In this document: positions 49,214 through 61,476 of the stretch, piece by piece | Layout: the number at the start of each line of letters is the position of its first letter | How positions within the stretch are numbered: position 1 is the first letter of the stretch | Origin: Mycoplasmopsis mustelae | Lineage (GTDB): Bacteria; Bacillota_I; Bacilli_A; Mycoplasmatales; Metamycoplasmataceae | Assembly (NCBI RefSeq): GCF_004365095.1 | Contig: NZ_SOCN01000001.1 | Location: 372,001 to 436,000, forward strand | Reading direction: 5' to 3' | Length of the DNA stretch: 64,000 nt | Notes under the pieces: generated by a model | The model's database searches: none | What the model was told of the DNA's origin: nothing | Seen by the model: the letters and a program-made list of their open reading frames with translations, nothing else | Position numbers and translations under genes: made by a program

Positions 49214-49335
49214 AAAAAATCTCTATATATAAAATATAGAGACAATTAGGGGTTTCGTATTTATACTATGGTTAGTTCATTATGAACAACTTTCCTAAGT
49301 ATTCCGCAGACTTAACTGCTACTAACTAATTAGTT
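49214..49335 (-). ncRNA. Candidate structured RNA upstream of DUF3800 gene
   Basis: An about 120-nt minus-strand unit. After a TTATAT -10-like box (49341-49346) comes a palindromic AACTAATTAGTT, a GCAG/CTGC hairpin, a GTTCAT/ATGAAC hairpin extended by GTT/AAC, possible pairing of TTAGG with CCTAA, and a terminator with 9-bp stem TCTCTATAT/ATATAGAGA (49220-49242) and T6. Similar size and the same 5' GCAG hairpin as the RNA on the other side of the DUF3800 gene. No coding frame fits. Confidence 0.5.
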
Positions 49336-49371
49336 GTGATATATAACAAATATTAATACTAAACCAAGGAA

Positions 49372-50345
49372 TTAATAGTGTAACTTACAGTCTCTTTCGA
49401 TAATAAAGTTCAGATTATAATTTTTATCTTTATCAAATGAACTATATGACTCTAAACTAAAACAATCATTTCCTAATATTTTTTCTTTTAATTTAAGTCT
49501 AATCATTTCTTTTCTAGAATTTCTTTTGCACCTGTTATTGGTTTATAAACAATAGTTGTTAAAAGATATTTTAAAACATAATCGTATGTTTTTCTTTTAA
49601 GTGTAGGGATGTCATCGTTGTAAATATTAAATTTAAACCCTTTTGAAGTGGTAAAAACAAGTTCTCCGTCTTTATATATATTCTTTTGATTCGATACTCA
49701 ATTATATTTATATGGAAATCTTGTTTTATTTTTTTGTTAAATAACCGCAAATGATTGGCCTTAACATATACAATGCTTGTTCAAAATCATACATTTCATT
49801 TATATCACTTCAAATTCTCGCTGTATATAAATCAGGGTATTCTTTGAATTTGGTAAATTGTGCTAACGATTTATTACCATATATATTTTCATAACCATAT
49901 ATCCGGTAGCATTTCAATTAGGTTTATGTAAAATATTCATCTCTTTATCATCTATTGATTGAATTAATTGTAGTAATGTAAGTTTTTCATCTTCTAAATG
50001 TGTGTATTGCTCAGTGTTTAAAAAATCAATATTTTAAATCTATAAAACCACTAACTGCATCTATATAGTTGTTAAGACGAACAGGAAACTAGTAATCTTT
50101 TGTATATATTCTATTATTAGAATTTTTTATTATTTTTGTAGTTTTTTTAAAAATTCATCAGAGGTAATCTAATCATTATAAGAAAAATTAAAGTCAAACT
50201 TTATTATATTTTCAATTTTTTTACCAACTTCAACATTAATCTTATGGTATTCGGCAAAAAATTTATTAATCGCAAACTTATTTAATACGTTTTTTCTACC
50301 ACCACATCCTTATATATGTCTCAAAATTTATTGAATTATTGATCT
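49372..50345 (-). pseudogene. Heavily decayed gene of unknown family
   Basis: Minus-strand coding pieces in changing frames cover nearly 1 kb: NKFAINKFFAEYHKINVEVG (about 50280), several stops, FPVRLNNYIDAVSGFIDLKY, then LEDEKLTLLQLIQSIDDKEM, a frameshift to YGNKSLAQFTKFKEYPDLYT, another to ELVFTTSKGFKFNIYNDDIP and finally LKLKEKILGNDCFSLESYSS ending at 49372. The original protein would have been roughly 300 residues and soluble. I do not recognise the family. It ends about 30 bases before the promoter of the second ncRNA. Confidence 0.6.
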
Positions 50346-50410
50346 ATTAATGATTTTTTTCATAAATTTTTACAGATAAATTAAGTATTTTTGTGAAAAT
50401 AATTGACTAA

Positions 50411-50463
50411 TTTTAGTATAAAAAAACATGGCCAATAATTAGGTCTGTTTTTTTATACTAAAA
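50411..50463. terminator. Long inverted-repeat terminator of the opp operon
   Basis: An 18-bp perfect stem (50411-50428/50446-50463), extended by GGCC/GGTC, with seven consecutive A/T pairs. It includes the last codons and the stop of the gene at 50453. Unusually long for a simple terminator and symmetrical, so it could also block antisense transcription. Confidence 0.7.
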
Positions 50464-50887
50464 TTAAAATTAATATAATGATACTAATTATCAAATATAA
50501 GAATAAATTAAAGAAAAAAGGAAAATGAGGTTTTTTAGTTTTAGGTTTTTTCTTTTGTTTTAATCTTTCCAAATATACCTTTTTTTCTTCATAAGTCATT
50601 TTAATCATCTTTTTTTGTTTATTATATTCGTTCGAAATCTCTTTTGTGTTTTTAAATTGAATAAAAGTTTTTTCCATAAAACCAAATCTAAAGATTAAAC
50701 TCAAAACAATGATTGCTAATGTAACAAAAGCAGCAACGGAAAAAGAATTTTCTATTTTATTAATTTCTTTTAAACTAAAGAATGAAATTAATAAAATAAG
50801 CAAAAAAATCAATAAATAACTTAATGTTATTAAATAAAAACGTTTGTTTTTAAATTGGATAAAAATAGATTTATTGAATTTGTTCAT
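50453..50887 (-). CDS. Small membrane protein at the end of the opp operon (DUF3899-like)
   Basis: 144 residues. Basic start MNKFNKSIFIQFKNKRFYLI, helices at about 17-38 and 48-68, a long basic cytoplasmic part (KKMIKMTYEEKKVYLERLKQ) and a third helix at the C-terminus. From memory this resembles the mycoplasma DUF3899 family, often next to opp genes; not certain. It begins six bases after the oppF stop. Confidence 0.6.
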   Translation of the reverse strand: MNKFNKSIFIQFKNKRFYLITLSYLLIFLLILLISFFSLKEINKIENSFSVAAFVTLAIIVLSLIFRFGFMEKTFIQFKNTKEISNEYNKQKKMIKMTYEEKKVYLERLKQKKKPKTKKPHFPFFFNLFLYLIISIIILILILV

Positions 50888-50892
50888 ATAAA

Positions 50893-53310
50893 TTATTTAG
50901 TTCATTTTTGCAATTGTTCTTTGGTTGCATAAATAAAATGCTTATCCTCTTCAACTACTTGAATTTCTGGGATATTTGGATATTTTTGTTCCTGCATATA
51001 CGAAAGTTCAAATTTTACATCTTTAAATTTTTCGTTTGCATTAGAAATCTTAGGAATAGCTTTAAATAAATTAATTGTGTATGGGTGGACTGGTTTTTGA
51101 TAAATTGCTTGTGTATCGCCGGATTCAACTATTTTGCCTAAGTGCATAATTTGCACGCGGTCTGCAATATATTCAATCATTGATAAATCATGTGCGATAA
51201 AAATCATTCCAATATTTTTTTGTTTACATAAATCTTTTAATAAATTAACAATTTGTGCTTGGATAGATATGTCTAATGAAGCGATTGGTTCATCAGCCAC
51301 TATAACCTTTGGTTGTGTGATTAAGGCACGTGCAATAACGATTCTTTGACGTTGTCCACCTGAAAATTCATGTGGATAACGGTAAGCAAATTGTTTTAAT
51401 AAACCAACGTCTTCTAAACTTTTGTAGATGGTATTTTTAGTTAATAAACTAGAAATTTTATGTAATCTGTATCATTGACTTAAAAAGTTAAGGGGTTTTT
51501 TAAATCATTGATCTTTGATTAAAATATCATATTTAGAAGTACCTAAAAATATGTAAATAGATGATAGATCTTTGTTGAGATATTTTAGTTCTATATCAAA
51601 GGATTTAATGGTGTTCAGTTTGTCGGAAACGTTAGTTTGAAAAACTTTTAGATCTACTTTATATTGCTGTAATTTTGTTTTTAGTTTAGATATTTGGTTT
51701 TTACGAGAATCTTTAAGATTTTTTAATTCTTTTATTTTTTGTTCTGTTTTATTAATAATTTCGTTTTTAAAATATTTTAAAAACTGATTATGAGTATTTT
51801 TAAATAGAATCATCAATTGATTTTTTTGTGTTTTAAAAGTTTTATTTAGTTTTAATTGAGTTTGTATTTGTTGGTTTAAAGTGTTAATTCTAATTTTAAA
51901 ATCATTGACATAAGTCTCTAAATTTTTATCAAATTCTGATTGCGCTCTTTGTAGATTTGATTTTGCATGATTTAATTTTTCTAAATCTTTTTTAGGTTTT
52001 TTAAAGAATTCTTTGAGACTAGCGTTTAAAGCTTGTATGTATTCTTTAAATTTATTTTTAATATTAGTTTTGTGCTTATCTTTGATTTCTTTAGATTTTT
52101 TACTAAACTCGCTGAAATTAATGTCAAAATCTGCATTTATAATATTTTTAATATAATTAGTAAATTTATTTAATGTTTTAAAGTTCTTTACATCAATATT
52201 TAATTTAGAAGTAAAAAATTCTTTAGATTTTTTTTGTATGTAAGTAATTAGATTTTGTAAATCATTAAATTCTAAATATAAAAGTTTTCATTTGTTTTTT
52301 TGGATAAGTTTTTTTATTTTTTTGTTTAAATAATATATTTTAACTTTATAAACAAAAAAATCAATATAAGGAGAACCGAAAGATTCGTTTCGTGATAATC
52401 TTGCTTCATTTTTTCATTCTGAAATGAAGTTATTTAGAGAATTATTTGAATCTAAAAATTCTTCTCTTCAAGTTAATGTAGCATTTTTTAGATCTTGGCC
52501 GCTACTTTTTGCTTTTTGTTTATTTTTATAGTATTGTGAAGTATGTTTATTTAATTTAAATTGATGTTTATATTCAATTTTTGCGCGCTTTAGTTCAACT
52601 TCATCTAAGTCCATAGATTCATTACGAAATTGTTGTTGTTTTTCTTCATATAAAGCAATTAGTTTTTCAGTGTTTTTGTATAAATCATTAATAATTAAAG
52701 AGTTGTTTTTGCTTAATTCTTCTAAAAAACCAAAATATGAATTAAATTTATCCTCAAGACTTCCGTTGATGTTTTCTAGTTGAACTTTTGAAAAATGATT
52801 TTCTCATTTTTTTAGAAATTGTTCATTTAAAGAGTTGTCTATTTTTAAATTTTCTAATTTAAAAATTAAAACTGATTCCATAAACGAATAATGGAAATTA
52901 TTTTGTACTGCACTCCAATCTGTTTTAATATCCTTAATACGTGATTTGATAATTTTGTTTACTACTAATGGTTCTTTAAGAATGTTAAAAATATTGTTTT
53001 GTCCGTTTAATGAGGCCATTGGATCTTGAAAAATCATTTGGATATTTTTATGCATAAAACGATTAGTTTTTCTAGAAATATGTTTACCAGAAATTAATTT
53101 TCCATCTAATCTTACAAATCCATTATAATCGTCATATAAACGTAAAAGTGACCTACCAACGGTTGTTTTACCTGATCCTGATTCACCAATTAAACCAATT
53201 ATCTCACCCTCTTTTAAATCAAAACTAATATCATCTACTGCTTTATTAATAATATTTTTATTAATAAAAAACTTCTTTAAGTTTTTGATTTCCAAAATAT
53301 TTTTACTCAT
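50893..53310 (-). CDS. oppF: Oligopeptide transporter ATPase OppF with a giant insertion
   Basis: 805 residues, about 2.5 times a normal OppF. Residues 1-115 carry Walker A LIGESGSGKTTVGRS and Q-loop QMIFQDPMASLNG; residues about 600-805 carry FSGGQRQRIVIARA, Walker B VIVADEPIASLD, HDLSMIEYIADR and the Opp C-terminal HPYT region. Between them lie about 480 Lys/Glu/Asn-rich residues, mostly predicted coiled coil (for example KNLKDSRKNQISKLKTKLQQ), located in the helical domain. The frame is open throughout with TGA as Trp, so this is not a broken gene. Confidence 0.9.
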
Positions 53311-54349
53311 CTTTAAATGCCTTTCTAAAGTTTTCTAAGCGAGATGTTAGTTCGGGTGTTAATTCAATTTTTGGTGCATCTGGATGTAATAATCAGGTTG
53401 CAGCAGAATGTGTAGGAGAGATTTCAAATAGTGGAGGTTCTTTAATAAAATCAATTTCTAATGCATAATCATTTCTAGGAGCAAAGGCATCACCTAAAGG
53501 CAGGTTATTCATGTCTGGCGGTGTTCCTTTGATGGAATAAAGACGATCTTCTTTATTTTCAGGGATAGCGGAAATTAATGCTCAAGTGTAAGGGTGTTTA
53601 GGATTGGTAAAAATATCTTTTTTAGTTCCTTTTTCTACTATTTTACCTGCGTACATTACATAAATATAATCACAGAACTTAGCAACTACGGAGATGTTAT
53701 GTGAAATCAAAATAATAGCAATATTCATTGAACTACGAATTTCATCAAAAAGCGCTAATACCGAAGCTTGTACAGTAGGATCTAAAGCGGTTGTTGGCTC
53801 ATCTGCGATAATTAAACTAGGTTTTAAAGCAACCACCATTGTAATTACAACCCGTTGTTTCATTCCGCCCGATAAAGTATGTGGATACATATCAAAAACA
53901 TGTTCGGAGTTTCTAATACCAAATTTATCAAGCAGTTCTATTAGATATTTACGCTTTTGTGAATAGGGTTTTGTTTTTCAATCATTATTTTTATTTAATG
54001 CATCTAAAAGCTGTTTTCCTACTTTACGGGTGGGGTTTAATGATGTCAGTGGGTCTTGGGGGATGTATCCAATTTTATGGCCACGGATACTTTGTCAAAA
54101 ACTTTCTTTGTTTGATTTGGTTAAATCAATCCCTGAGATTTCCATTTTCTCAGCAGAAACTACGGAGTTATCATTAATATTTAAAAATGATTTTGAAGTT
54201 ACTGATTTTCCTGATCCTGATTCACCAACAATACCTACGATTTGACCTTTAGTGATGGTTATATCCACCCCGCGCACAATACTAATAAATTTATTATGAC
54301 CTAATTTAAAACTTACTTTTAAGTCTTTGACTTCTAGTAATTTTTCCAT
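53303..54349 (-). CDS. oppD: Oligopeptide transporter ATPase OppD
   Basis: 348 residues. Walker [18 protein letters not shown]-loop [15 protein letters not shown], signature [15 protein letters not shown], Walker [14 protein letters not shown], and the C-terminal Opp/Dpp domain, though without the usual cluster of cysteines. Overlaps oppF by eight bases. Confidence 0.94.
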
Positions 54350-54356
54350 AAAACTC

Positions 54357-55667
54357 CTATTTAGTTTTAATTACCTTTGGATCTAAAGCATCGTGCACAC
54401 CTAATGCGATAAAATGCAATGATACTGAAAGTGAAAGTAAGATTAAAGAAGGTAAAAGTAAAGTTCAGAAGTTATTTCCAGCTTCACCGACGGCAGAGTT
54501 GATAATTTCTCCTAAGTTTACATCGTTATCGTTTTTAAAGAAACCTAAGAACGCTAATGAAGAAACTGCAAGAATAATTCCGGGAATACTTGCAACAAAT
54601 CTAGTTGCAATTTTACCTAAAATCATTGGTAAAGCATGTTTATAAATAAGTCTTAATTTAGAAGCTCCTACTGATTTAGAAACAGTTATGAATTCAGAAT
54701 CTTTAATAGTAATAATAAATAATCTAGTTCCGTTCACTGCACCAACCCAGCCTATGAACACTAAAGCAATTCCTAAAGTAAGGTCTGTTGTGCCAAATAA
54801 AGAAACAAAAATTAATAATCAAATCAATGTAGGTGGAGCCGAAAAGATGTCTATTAAACGCATTATAACAGTATCGATTCAGGTTCCGATGTGAAAACCT
54901 AAATATGCACCAATAATTACTCCAATTAATGTTTGAAGTAATGCAACAATGATTGCTAAACGAATAGCTTTTCATGTACCGATTCATGAACGAGTTCATA
55001 CATCGACTCCAGTATTAGTAGTTCCTAAAAAAGTACCTAAATGAAGTTGTGGGTTTGCATTTAAAGCTTCTTGATAGAGTTGTTGGTATTGTGTTTGTGA
55101 AAGATTGTTGGGTATATCAGAATATTGAAAAACTAAGTATATACTATGATTTAAATATCATTTGTAAGGGTCAATAAATAATTGATTATTTCTATTTAAA
55201 ATTGTTTCATTTCCTTTTTGAGTAATGATTTTGTTAAAAAAACCACCATAATTTTTTATAAAATCATTATTATAATTTTGGAAAGTAGAGTTGTCCATAT
55301 ATTTGTTTAAGGTTTGTAAATCCGCTCATTGGTTAGGGAGTTTTTGAGATCAAATAGAGGATGAATCGGTTTGTTGGCCGATTTTATCACCAATTAAATT
55401 TAAATGTACGACTTTTGAAACACTTTGAGTTGCACTATATGAAGAAGTTAATGTTACTACAATTGATAAAATAAGTAGAATTAAAAAGATTATTAAGAAT
55501 AATACTGAAGGTCAACTTTTAAAATATCTTTTTAAAATTTCTAAAACTAATTTTTTAGGTTTTCCAGCAACATTAACAAAGTTTTTTTGATTAGAAACCT
55601 TAGCAAAAGGAGTATCTATTCCATTAAAAGATAGATTATATTTTTTATTAAAATCTTTTGAAGTCAT
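54357..55667 (-). CDS. oppC: Oligopeptide transporter permease OppC
   Basis: 436 residues. Cytoplasmic start, one TM helix near 50-75, a large extracytoplasmic domain (about 75-230), then five helices with the EAA coupling loop SKSVGASKLRLIYKHALPMI. It pairs with OppB to form the peptide channel. GGAGT precedes the ATG; its TAG stop is eight bases before oppD. Confidence 0.92.
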
Positions 55668-56828
55668 CTATACTCCTTTCTGTGATTGAAGTTTTTTAAA
55701 TTCAGCATTTCTACGTAGTGTTGCTTTTAATAAAATCATTCATGTAGATGCCTTGGTAGAATATTTAATTCTTGGATCTAAGAATGTATATGAAATATCA
55801 ACTAAAATAGTAGTAAATACCCCTAATAATGTAAAGAAGAAAGTATTAAACATAATTATATTAATTTCACCATTAGGAAATGATTGGGTAATGATAAATG
55901 ATGTTCCAGGGACTTGTCAGTATGTTTCTATAACGATTCCACCTGTTAATAAACCAATGTATGACGGAATAATAATGGCTGCTAATGGTATAGAAATGTT
56001 TCTTAAAACGTATTTAAAGAATATTTCAGTTCTTGATAAACCTTTTGATTTCGCAATTAAAACATAATTTGAAGTAAGGACAGTAATTACTTGGTTTCTA
56101 GTGTAGTTAATATAAACGGAAAGTGATCCTAAAGTAACAATAGCTATTGGTGGAAGTCAAGAAACAATAATCTTGGTTGTGGAATATTGAACACCACCTG
56201 TGGTGTTTTTTAAAACAACTGGTGCGACTCCTGCGCTTGTTAAAATGGAAATTAAAATTGGGGCAATAATAAATGAAGGGAGAGCAATAAAAATTAAAGC
56301 AAAAATATTAACTACAGTATCAACTCAAGTGCCACGTTTATAACCTGCAAAAATACCAAATAAGATACCTAAAATTGCACTAATTATAAAAGCAGGAATT
56401 GTTACAATTACAGAATATTTTAAGTTTCTAAAAAATAAATTTGGGATACTTTTAGCACCTGTAGAACTAAATAAACCTTCTGCAAAAGGTAATCCAAAAG
56501 GATGTTCTTTATTGGTAAATAAATCACTTATTCAATAACTAAATCGAATAAAAGAATTTAATTTATAAGTTGTTCAAATATCTCTGTATTGATTATATTT
56601 TCCTTCTCATGAAGCAGGTAAAAAATGGTATTGAACAGATTTATTGAATAATTCTATTTTTTTTGATTCTAATGTAGTGGGATTTATTCCACTGTCTCCT
56701 TTTTGCGTATTTAATTCATTAACAAAAGGGTTTTCTGAATATTGTGCTGTTAGTAAATATACAATAAAAACAATGATAAAAAGTGTAATTATTGCAAAAC
56801 CAATCCGTTGAAGAATATATTTTCACAT
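55668..56828 (-). CDS. oppB: Oligopeptide transporter permease OppB
   Basis: 386 residues. Starts MWKYILQRIGFAIITLFIIV, typical of OppB; the EAA loop is LIAKSKGLSRTEIFFKYVLR. Six helices with an enlarged loop after helix 1. The second codon is TGA (Trp). Its TAG stop directly precedes the oppC ATG. Confidence 0.93.
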
Positions 56829-56844
56829 ATATTTCCTTACTAAT

Positions 56845-56872
56845 AATAAGACAAGAAAAATCTTGTCTTATT
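56845..56872 (-). promoter_or_regulatory. Intercistronic hairpin oppA/oppB
   Basis: A perfect 12-bp stem AATAAGACAAGA/TCTTGTCTTATT with an AAAA loop, between the oppA stop and the oppB start, without a following T-run. It likely stabilises the 3' end of the oppA message or partly terminates, giving more OppA than permease. Confidence 0.6.
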
Positions 56873-56883
56873 ACATTTATATA

Positions 56884-59784
56884 TTATTTTTCTACGACAA
56901 CTTGAACAGAAGTTCAATTAGTTGGGTTGTCTTGTGTAGATGGGATAACATAGTTTGGGTTTCTTAAAATTTTAGCAAAGGAGTCTTTTAAAGCTCCATT
57001 GATGGTAAAATTAACTCCTGTTAAATTTCTGTATTCTTTAATTAATTCAAGTAAATTTGCTTTGTTAAAGTCGTTTTCAGTTGATTCACTTGTATTTAAT
57101 CATAATCAGAATTTAGAAGTAATTTCACCTAAATTTGTATAATTATTTTTTTCTTGTTCTGATAATTTAACTAAATTATTTTGATCATTTAACTTGTATG
57201 AATTCATATACACAGAAATATTACTTGTATATTTATTTCCTAAGTTTGAAAGCTTATTAAATGGAATAGAAAATTTATAATTATTGTTATCAATAAATTC
57301 TTTAAATCTTTCGGCCGCTTTAACTATAAGTGGATAACTTTTTGATAATTTTGTTTTATATTCTGTGTCAGATAAAATTAATGCGAATACGTTAAATAAT
57401 TGACCATTATAAGTTGTAAATCCGTCAAAACCTGATCCAACTAAATTATAATCATACCCTCAACCTGTTCTTGTTCATGGAATTGAACTATGGCTATAAT
57501 AATTTATTATTTCTTTTCTAACTGAAGTATTACTTGTAGTTACTTTAAATCTAGGGTCCAGCGAATTATAAACTTCTGTTATTCCTGCATAAATTCCTAG
57601 ATTTTGTGCTGATTCATTAGTGTAAGGTGATAAAAAGTGAAGATTTACTACTTGTTTTTCTGTTGTATCAAATTCAGTATGTGCAGCAAAAAACTTATCA
57701 AGTAATTTTTTAAATCTTTCTTTTAGTGCAGGAAATGCGGCAGACTGATAAACTTCTTTTGCAGTTTTGTTTGTTGAAGAATTTTCAGAAGGTTGAAGTT
57801 CGTTTCCTAAATTTCCTCCCAAATCCACTTTTTCACCGGTGTCAGAATCAACAACAAATAATGTACTTAATTTATCATAATAAGGTCTTAAAGTGTTAAA
57901 TTCTAAAGATTTATCATTGTCATTATTTCTAATTTTGATATCTTCTGCAAAACCAGAAATTCAAGGAATAGAAGGATTAGGTTTTAAATTTTCTCTGGAA
58001 ACTTCGTTTCAATTAATAACAGCCGAAAGAATATTCATAAATTCAGCACCAAGCCCGGTTGTGTATGCTTTTACAACATTTGTGGCCTTACCTGCTTTAA
58101 TGTTTTCTAATGAATTACCATAAACAAGTTTTGCGAAAGCATCATTAATTGTATTTGAAGATCCTGAAACATCTTGTGTTTGTGGTATAAGTGTAGGATA
58201 TATAAATCCTGTTTGGTTTTTAACATTTTTACTTTGTGTGGTTCTTAAACCATATGTTGTTGCATCTTTTTCAATTATATCTTTATCACTTTGTTCTAAT
58301 TCTGAAAAAGATACTGTGGAATATAAGCCTGCTTTATAATTATTAAAATAATACTTAGGTAATGCATCTTTAGATACAGGGTTATTTGTGTGTTGTTCGA
58401 TGAATGTTTTAATTCTTCTTGGATTATTTAAATAATTTTTATCTCAGTAATTAGTATTAAGTTTCCATGAAGCTTGGAATGAGTTGTTATTATAACCTGC
58501 AAAATAATATTTTCCTGCATATAAAGTTAGTTCAGGTGTATTTGCATATCAATATGCACCAGTTTCTTTTGCAATACCACTCACGTTAAGTAGTTCCTCG
58601 CGAATTTTAGTTTTTTGTTCATTTGTTAAATTAGATTCGTGAGCAAAAAAATAAGGTAATTTAGAAAGATTTTGACTTTTTTCGGTGATATATTCAGTTG
58701 AAATAGGTTGCATTTCATAACTATATAAAAGTGTACTATTGAAAAATAGATCAAAATTAGCAGGCGTATTTGGAGATTTTTGTTTAATTACAAAAAATTC
58801 ATCATTTCCGTTAGTTTCAACCGATTCGTTACTATCTAAAATTTTATTAAAATCTACGTTATATAAATCAAATAAATAAGTATTTACATAAGATGCATCT
58901 TGCTTAAATTTTGTAGAACCGTTTACAATGTATCCTTGTCTAGCCAATTCATCTAATGTATTAGATCCACCATGAGCTAAACGATAATTTGTATCAGTGT
59001 TTGTTAAAGTTCTTAATAAACCTAAGCGAAAATCGTTAGCCCTCACATTATATTTAGTGAGTTCACCTTTGTTATTAATATATTTAGTATTTTTTCTAAT
59101 TCTAAATTTAATTTTATTTGTGTTTTTTAGGTCTTTTAAAAATTGTGTAGAATTAATAGATTTAGAATTATCACTTTGAAGATTTATCAAATTACTTGAA
59201 TAACTCCCATCAGGTAAATCTGGTCCTTTCATTAAAGGTGCATCATCACTGTCGTAAACTTTATCAACCCCATTGACTGTTAAAATAATTGCGTCAGCAA
59301 GTTGTAATGAAAATTTTGAAACAGTTGGTTGTATGATTTTTCTAGTTATAACTTCGTTAAGTTGACTATCAATAATTTTCTTTTCTTCGATCTTTGAATT
59401 TCCAAAATAAACTCTTTCAACAAGTTTTGCAACTATTGCATCACTAAAAAATGATTGTATACTACCGTATGTAGAACTTTTATCTCAATCAAAAGTATTT
59501 TCTTTATAAGGACTATTTACAAATCTTGTGTAAAAACCTTGTTTTGCTTGTGTTGAAAACTGATTACCTAGTGTTTCTTGATATTTTCCTACAGGATTAA
59601 TAATTTGTTGTAAATCACTTTCGGAGCGATATTGAACATTTGGATTAGTATTTGATGAACCTGATTTTTTCGGATTATTTTGATAATTTTTTATTTGATT
59701 ATTTCCGCACGCAACAGCAACAGTAGCAATGGTTGCTGTAGCAGGTAATAACATTAATTTAAATTTACGATATTTTTTATTCAT
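56884..59784 (-). CDS. oppA: Oligopeptide-binding lipoprotein OppA
   Basis: 966 residues, typical of the large mycoplasma OppA. Signal peptide MNKKYRKFKLMLLPATATIA ends in the lipobox AVAC, Cys at 26. Blocks include FRIRKNTKYINNKGELTKYN with NDFRLGLLRTL, and YSHSSIPWTRTGWGYDY near the C-terminus, as in SBP family 5. Several TGA Trp codons. It binds peptides at the cell surface; OppA of other mycoplasmas also has ecto-ATPase and adhesion roles. Confidence 0.9.
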
Positions 59785-59822
59785 ATTTTCCTTTATTTAT
59801 TGAATATAATTTAAAGATATGA

Positions 59823-59857
59823 AAAAAGTCTTGTAATCTATAAATTTACAAGACTTT
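59823..59857. terminator. Hairpin upstream of oppA
   Basis: 13-bp stem AAAAGTCTTGTAA/TTACAAGACTTTT just upstream of the oppA leader. It could end transcription entering from upstream or be part of a 5' leader; its inner sequence AGTCTTGT resembles the oppA/oppB hairpin (ACAAGA/TCTTGT). Confidence 0.5.
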
Positions 59858-60310
59858 TGATTAAAATGTAAAAATCAGTTTACGAAATTAATATAAGAAA
59901 TGCAAATCTATAGCACCAATGGAAAATCCAAAGAGTAGAAATCTTTTATGTTTTTCTACCAACCAAAATAATTGCCATTATTTCAGTTTCGGCTTTTATG
60001 CCCTTTCATCAACTTTTGCATGCCTGCTAGGTTCATTACTATTGCTAAAAGCTCCTCTATAGTTATTAATAACAGATTTCAACTTTGGAAGTCTTATCTG
60101 TTATTTTATCAACAGATTTTGACTTAAAAGAGACGGTAGGTATTAAAATTTCTACGTCTATCGGCATAAGTCATTGAAATTTGTTGTTTTACTTTTTTCA
60201 TAATTGTAATTTTACCAAAAAATCTAGAAAACTAATGAAATTTATACGTTATACATAATATATTACAAATTAGTTTTATTTAATTTTATTATTAATTTAT
60301 TTAAAAAGTT
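59858..60310. other. Intergenic region with decayed coding pieces and a hairpin
   Basis: On the minus strand, pieces such as MKKVKQQISMTYADRRRNFN (start near 60208) and LLITIEELLAIVMNLAGMQK read like fragments of a gene, with stops and frame changes between them. A 10-bp hairpin AATAACAGAT/ATCTGTTATT lies at 60068-60105. GC content is higher than the surroundings at 59990-60060. The family could not be recognised; an old insertion-sequence remnant is possible. Confidence 0.4.
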
Positions 60311-60316
60311 TATAAT
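60311..60316 (+). promoter_or_regulatory. -10 box of gapD
   Basis: TATAAT about 70 bases upstream of the gap ATG; a second TATAAT-like copy lies at about 60338. Confidence 0.5.
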
Positions 60317-60356
60317 ATAGTTACATTTTATAATAAATTAATAATAAAATGCTTAA

Positions 60357-61382
<1,026 letters not shown>

Positions 61383-61390
61383 TATTTATT

Positions 61391-61420
61391 AAAAAATCCA
61401 TCTAAAATGATGGATTTTTT
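61391..61420 (+). terminator. gapD terminator
   Basis: 12-bp stem AAAAAATCCATC/GATGGATTTTTT. Confidence 0.8.
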
Positions 61421-61476
61421 AATTCAATTTTAATAGAGAGGGGGAAAATAACATTCTAGTTACTAAGCATATATGG

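Noticed and set aside
49177-49245. Longer N-terminus for the DUF3800 protein
   Set aside because: It would place the -10 box inside the gene and adds an unconserved segment before the DESG motif.
48344-49335. The two structured RNAs as tmRNA, RNase P RNA or 6S RNA
   Set aside because: Too short and lacking the tRNA-like ends, the tag frame, or the RNase P core sequences; 6S-like bulge not evident.
50893-53310. OppF as a fusion artefact or two genes
   Set aside because: The frame is continuous with TGA as Trp, and the ATPase motifs are split between both ends, so both parts are needed for one domain.
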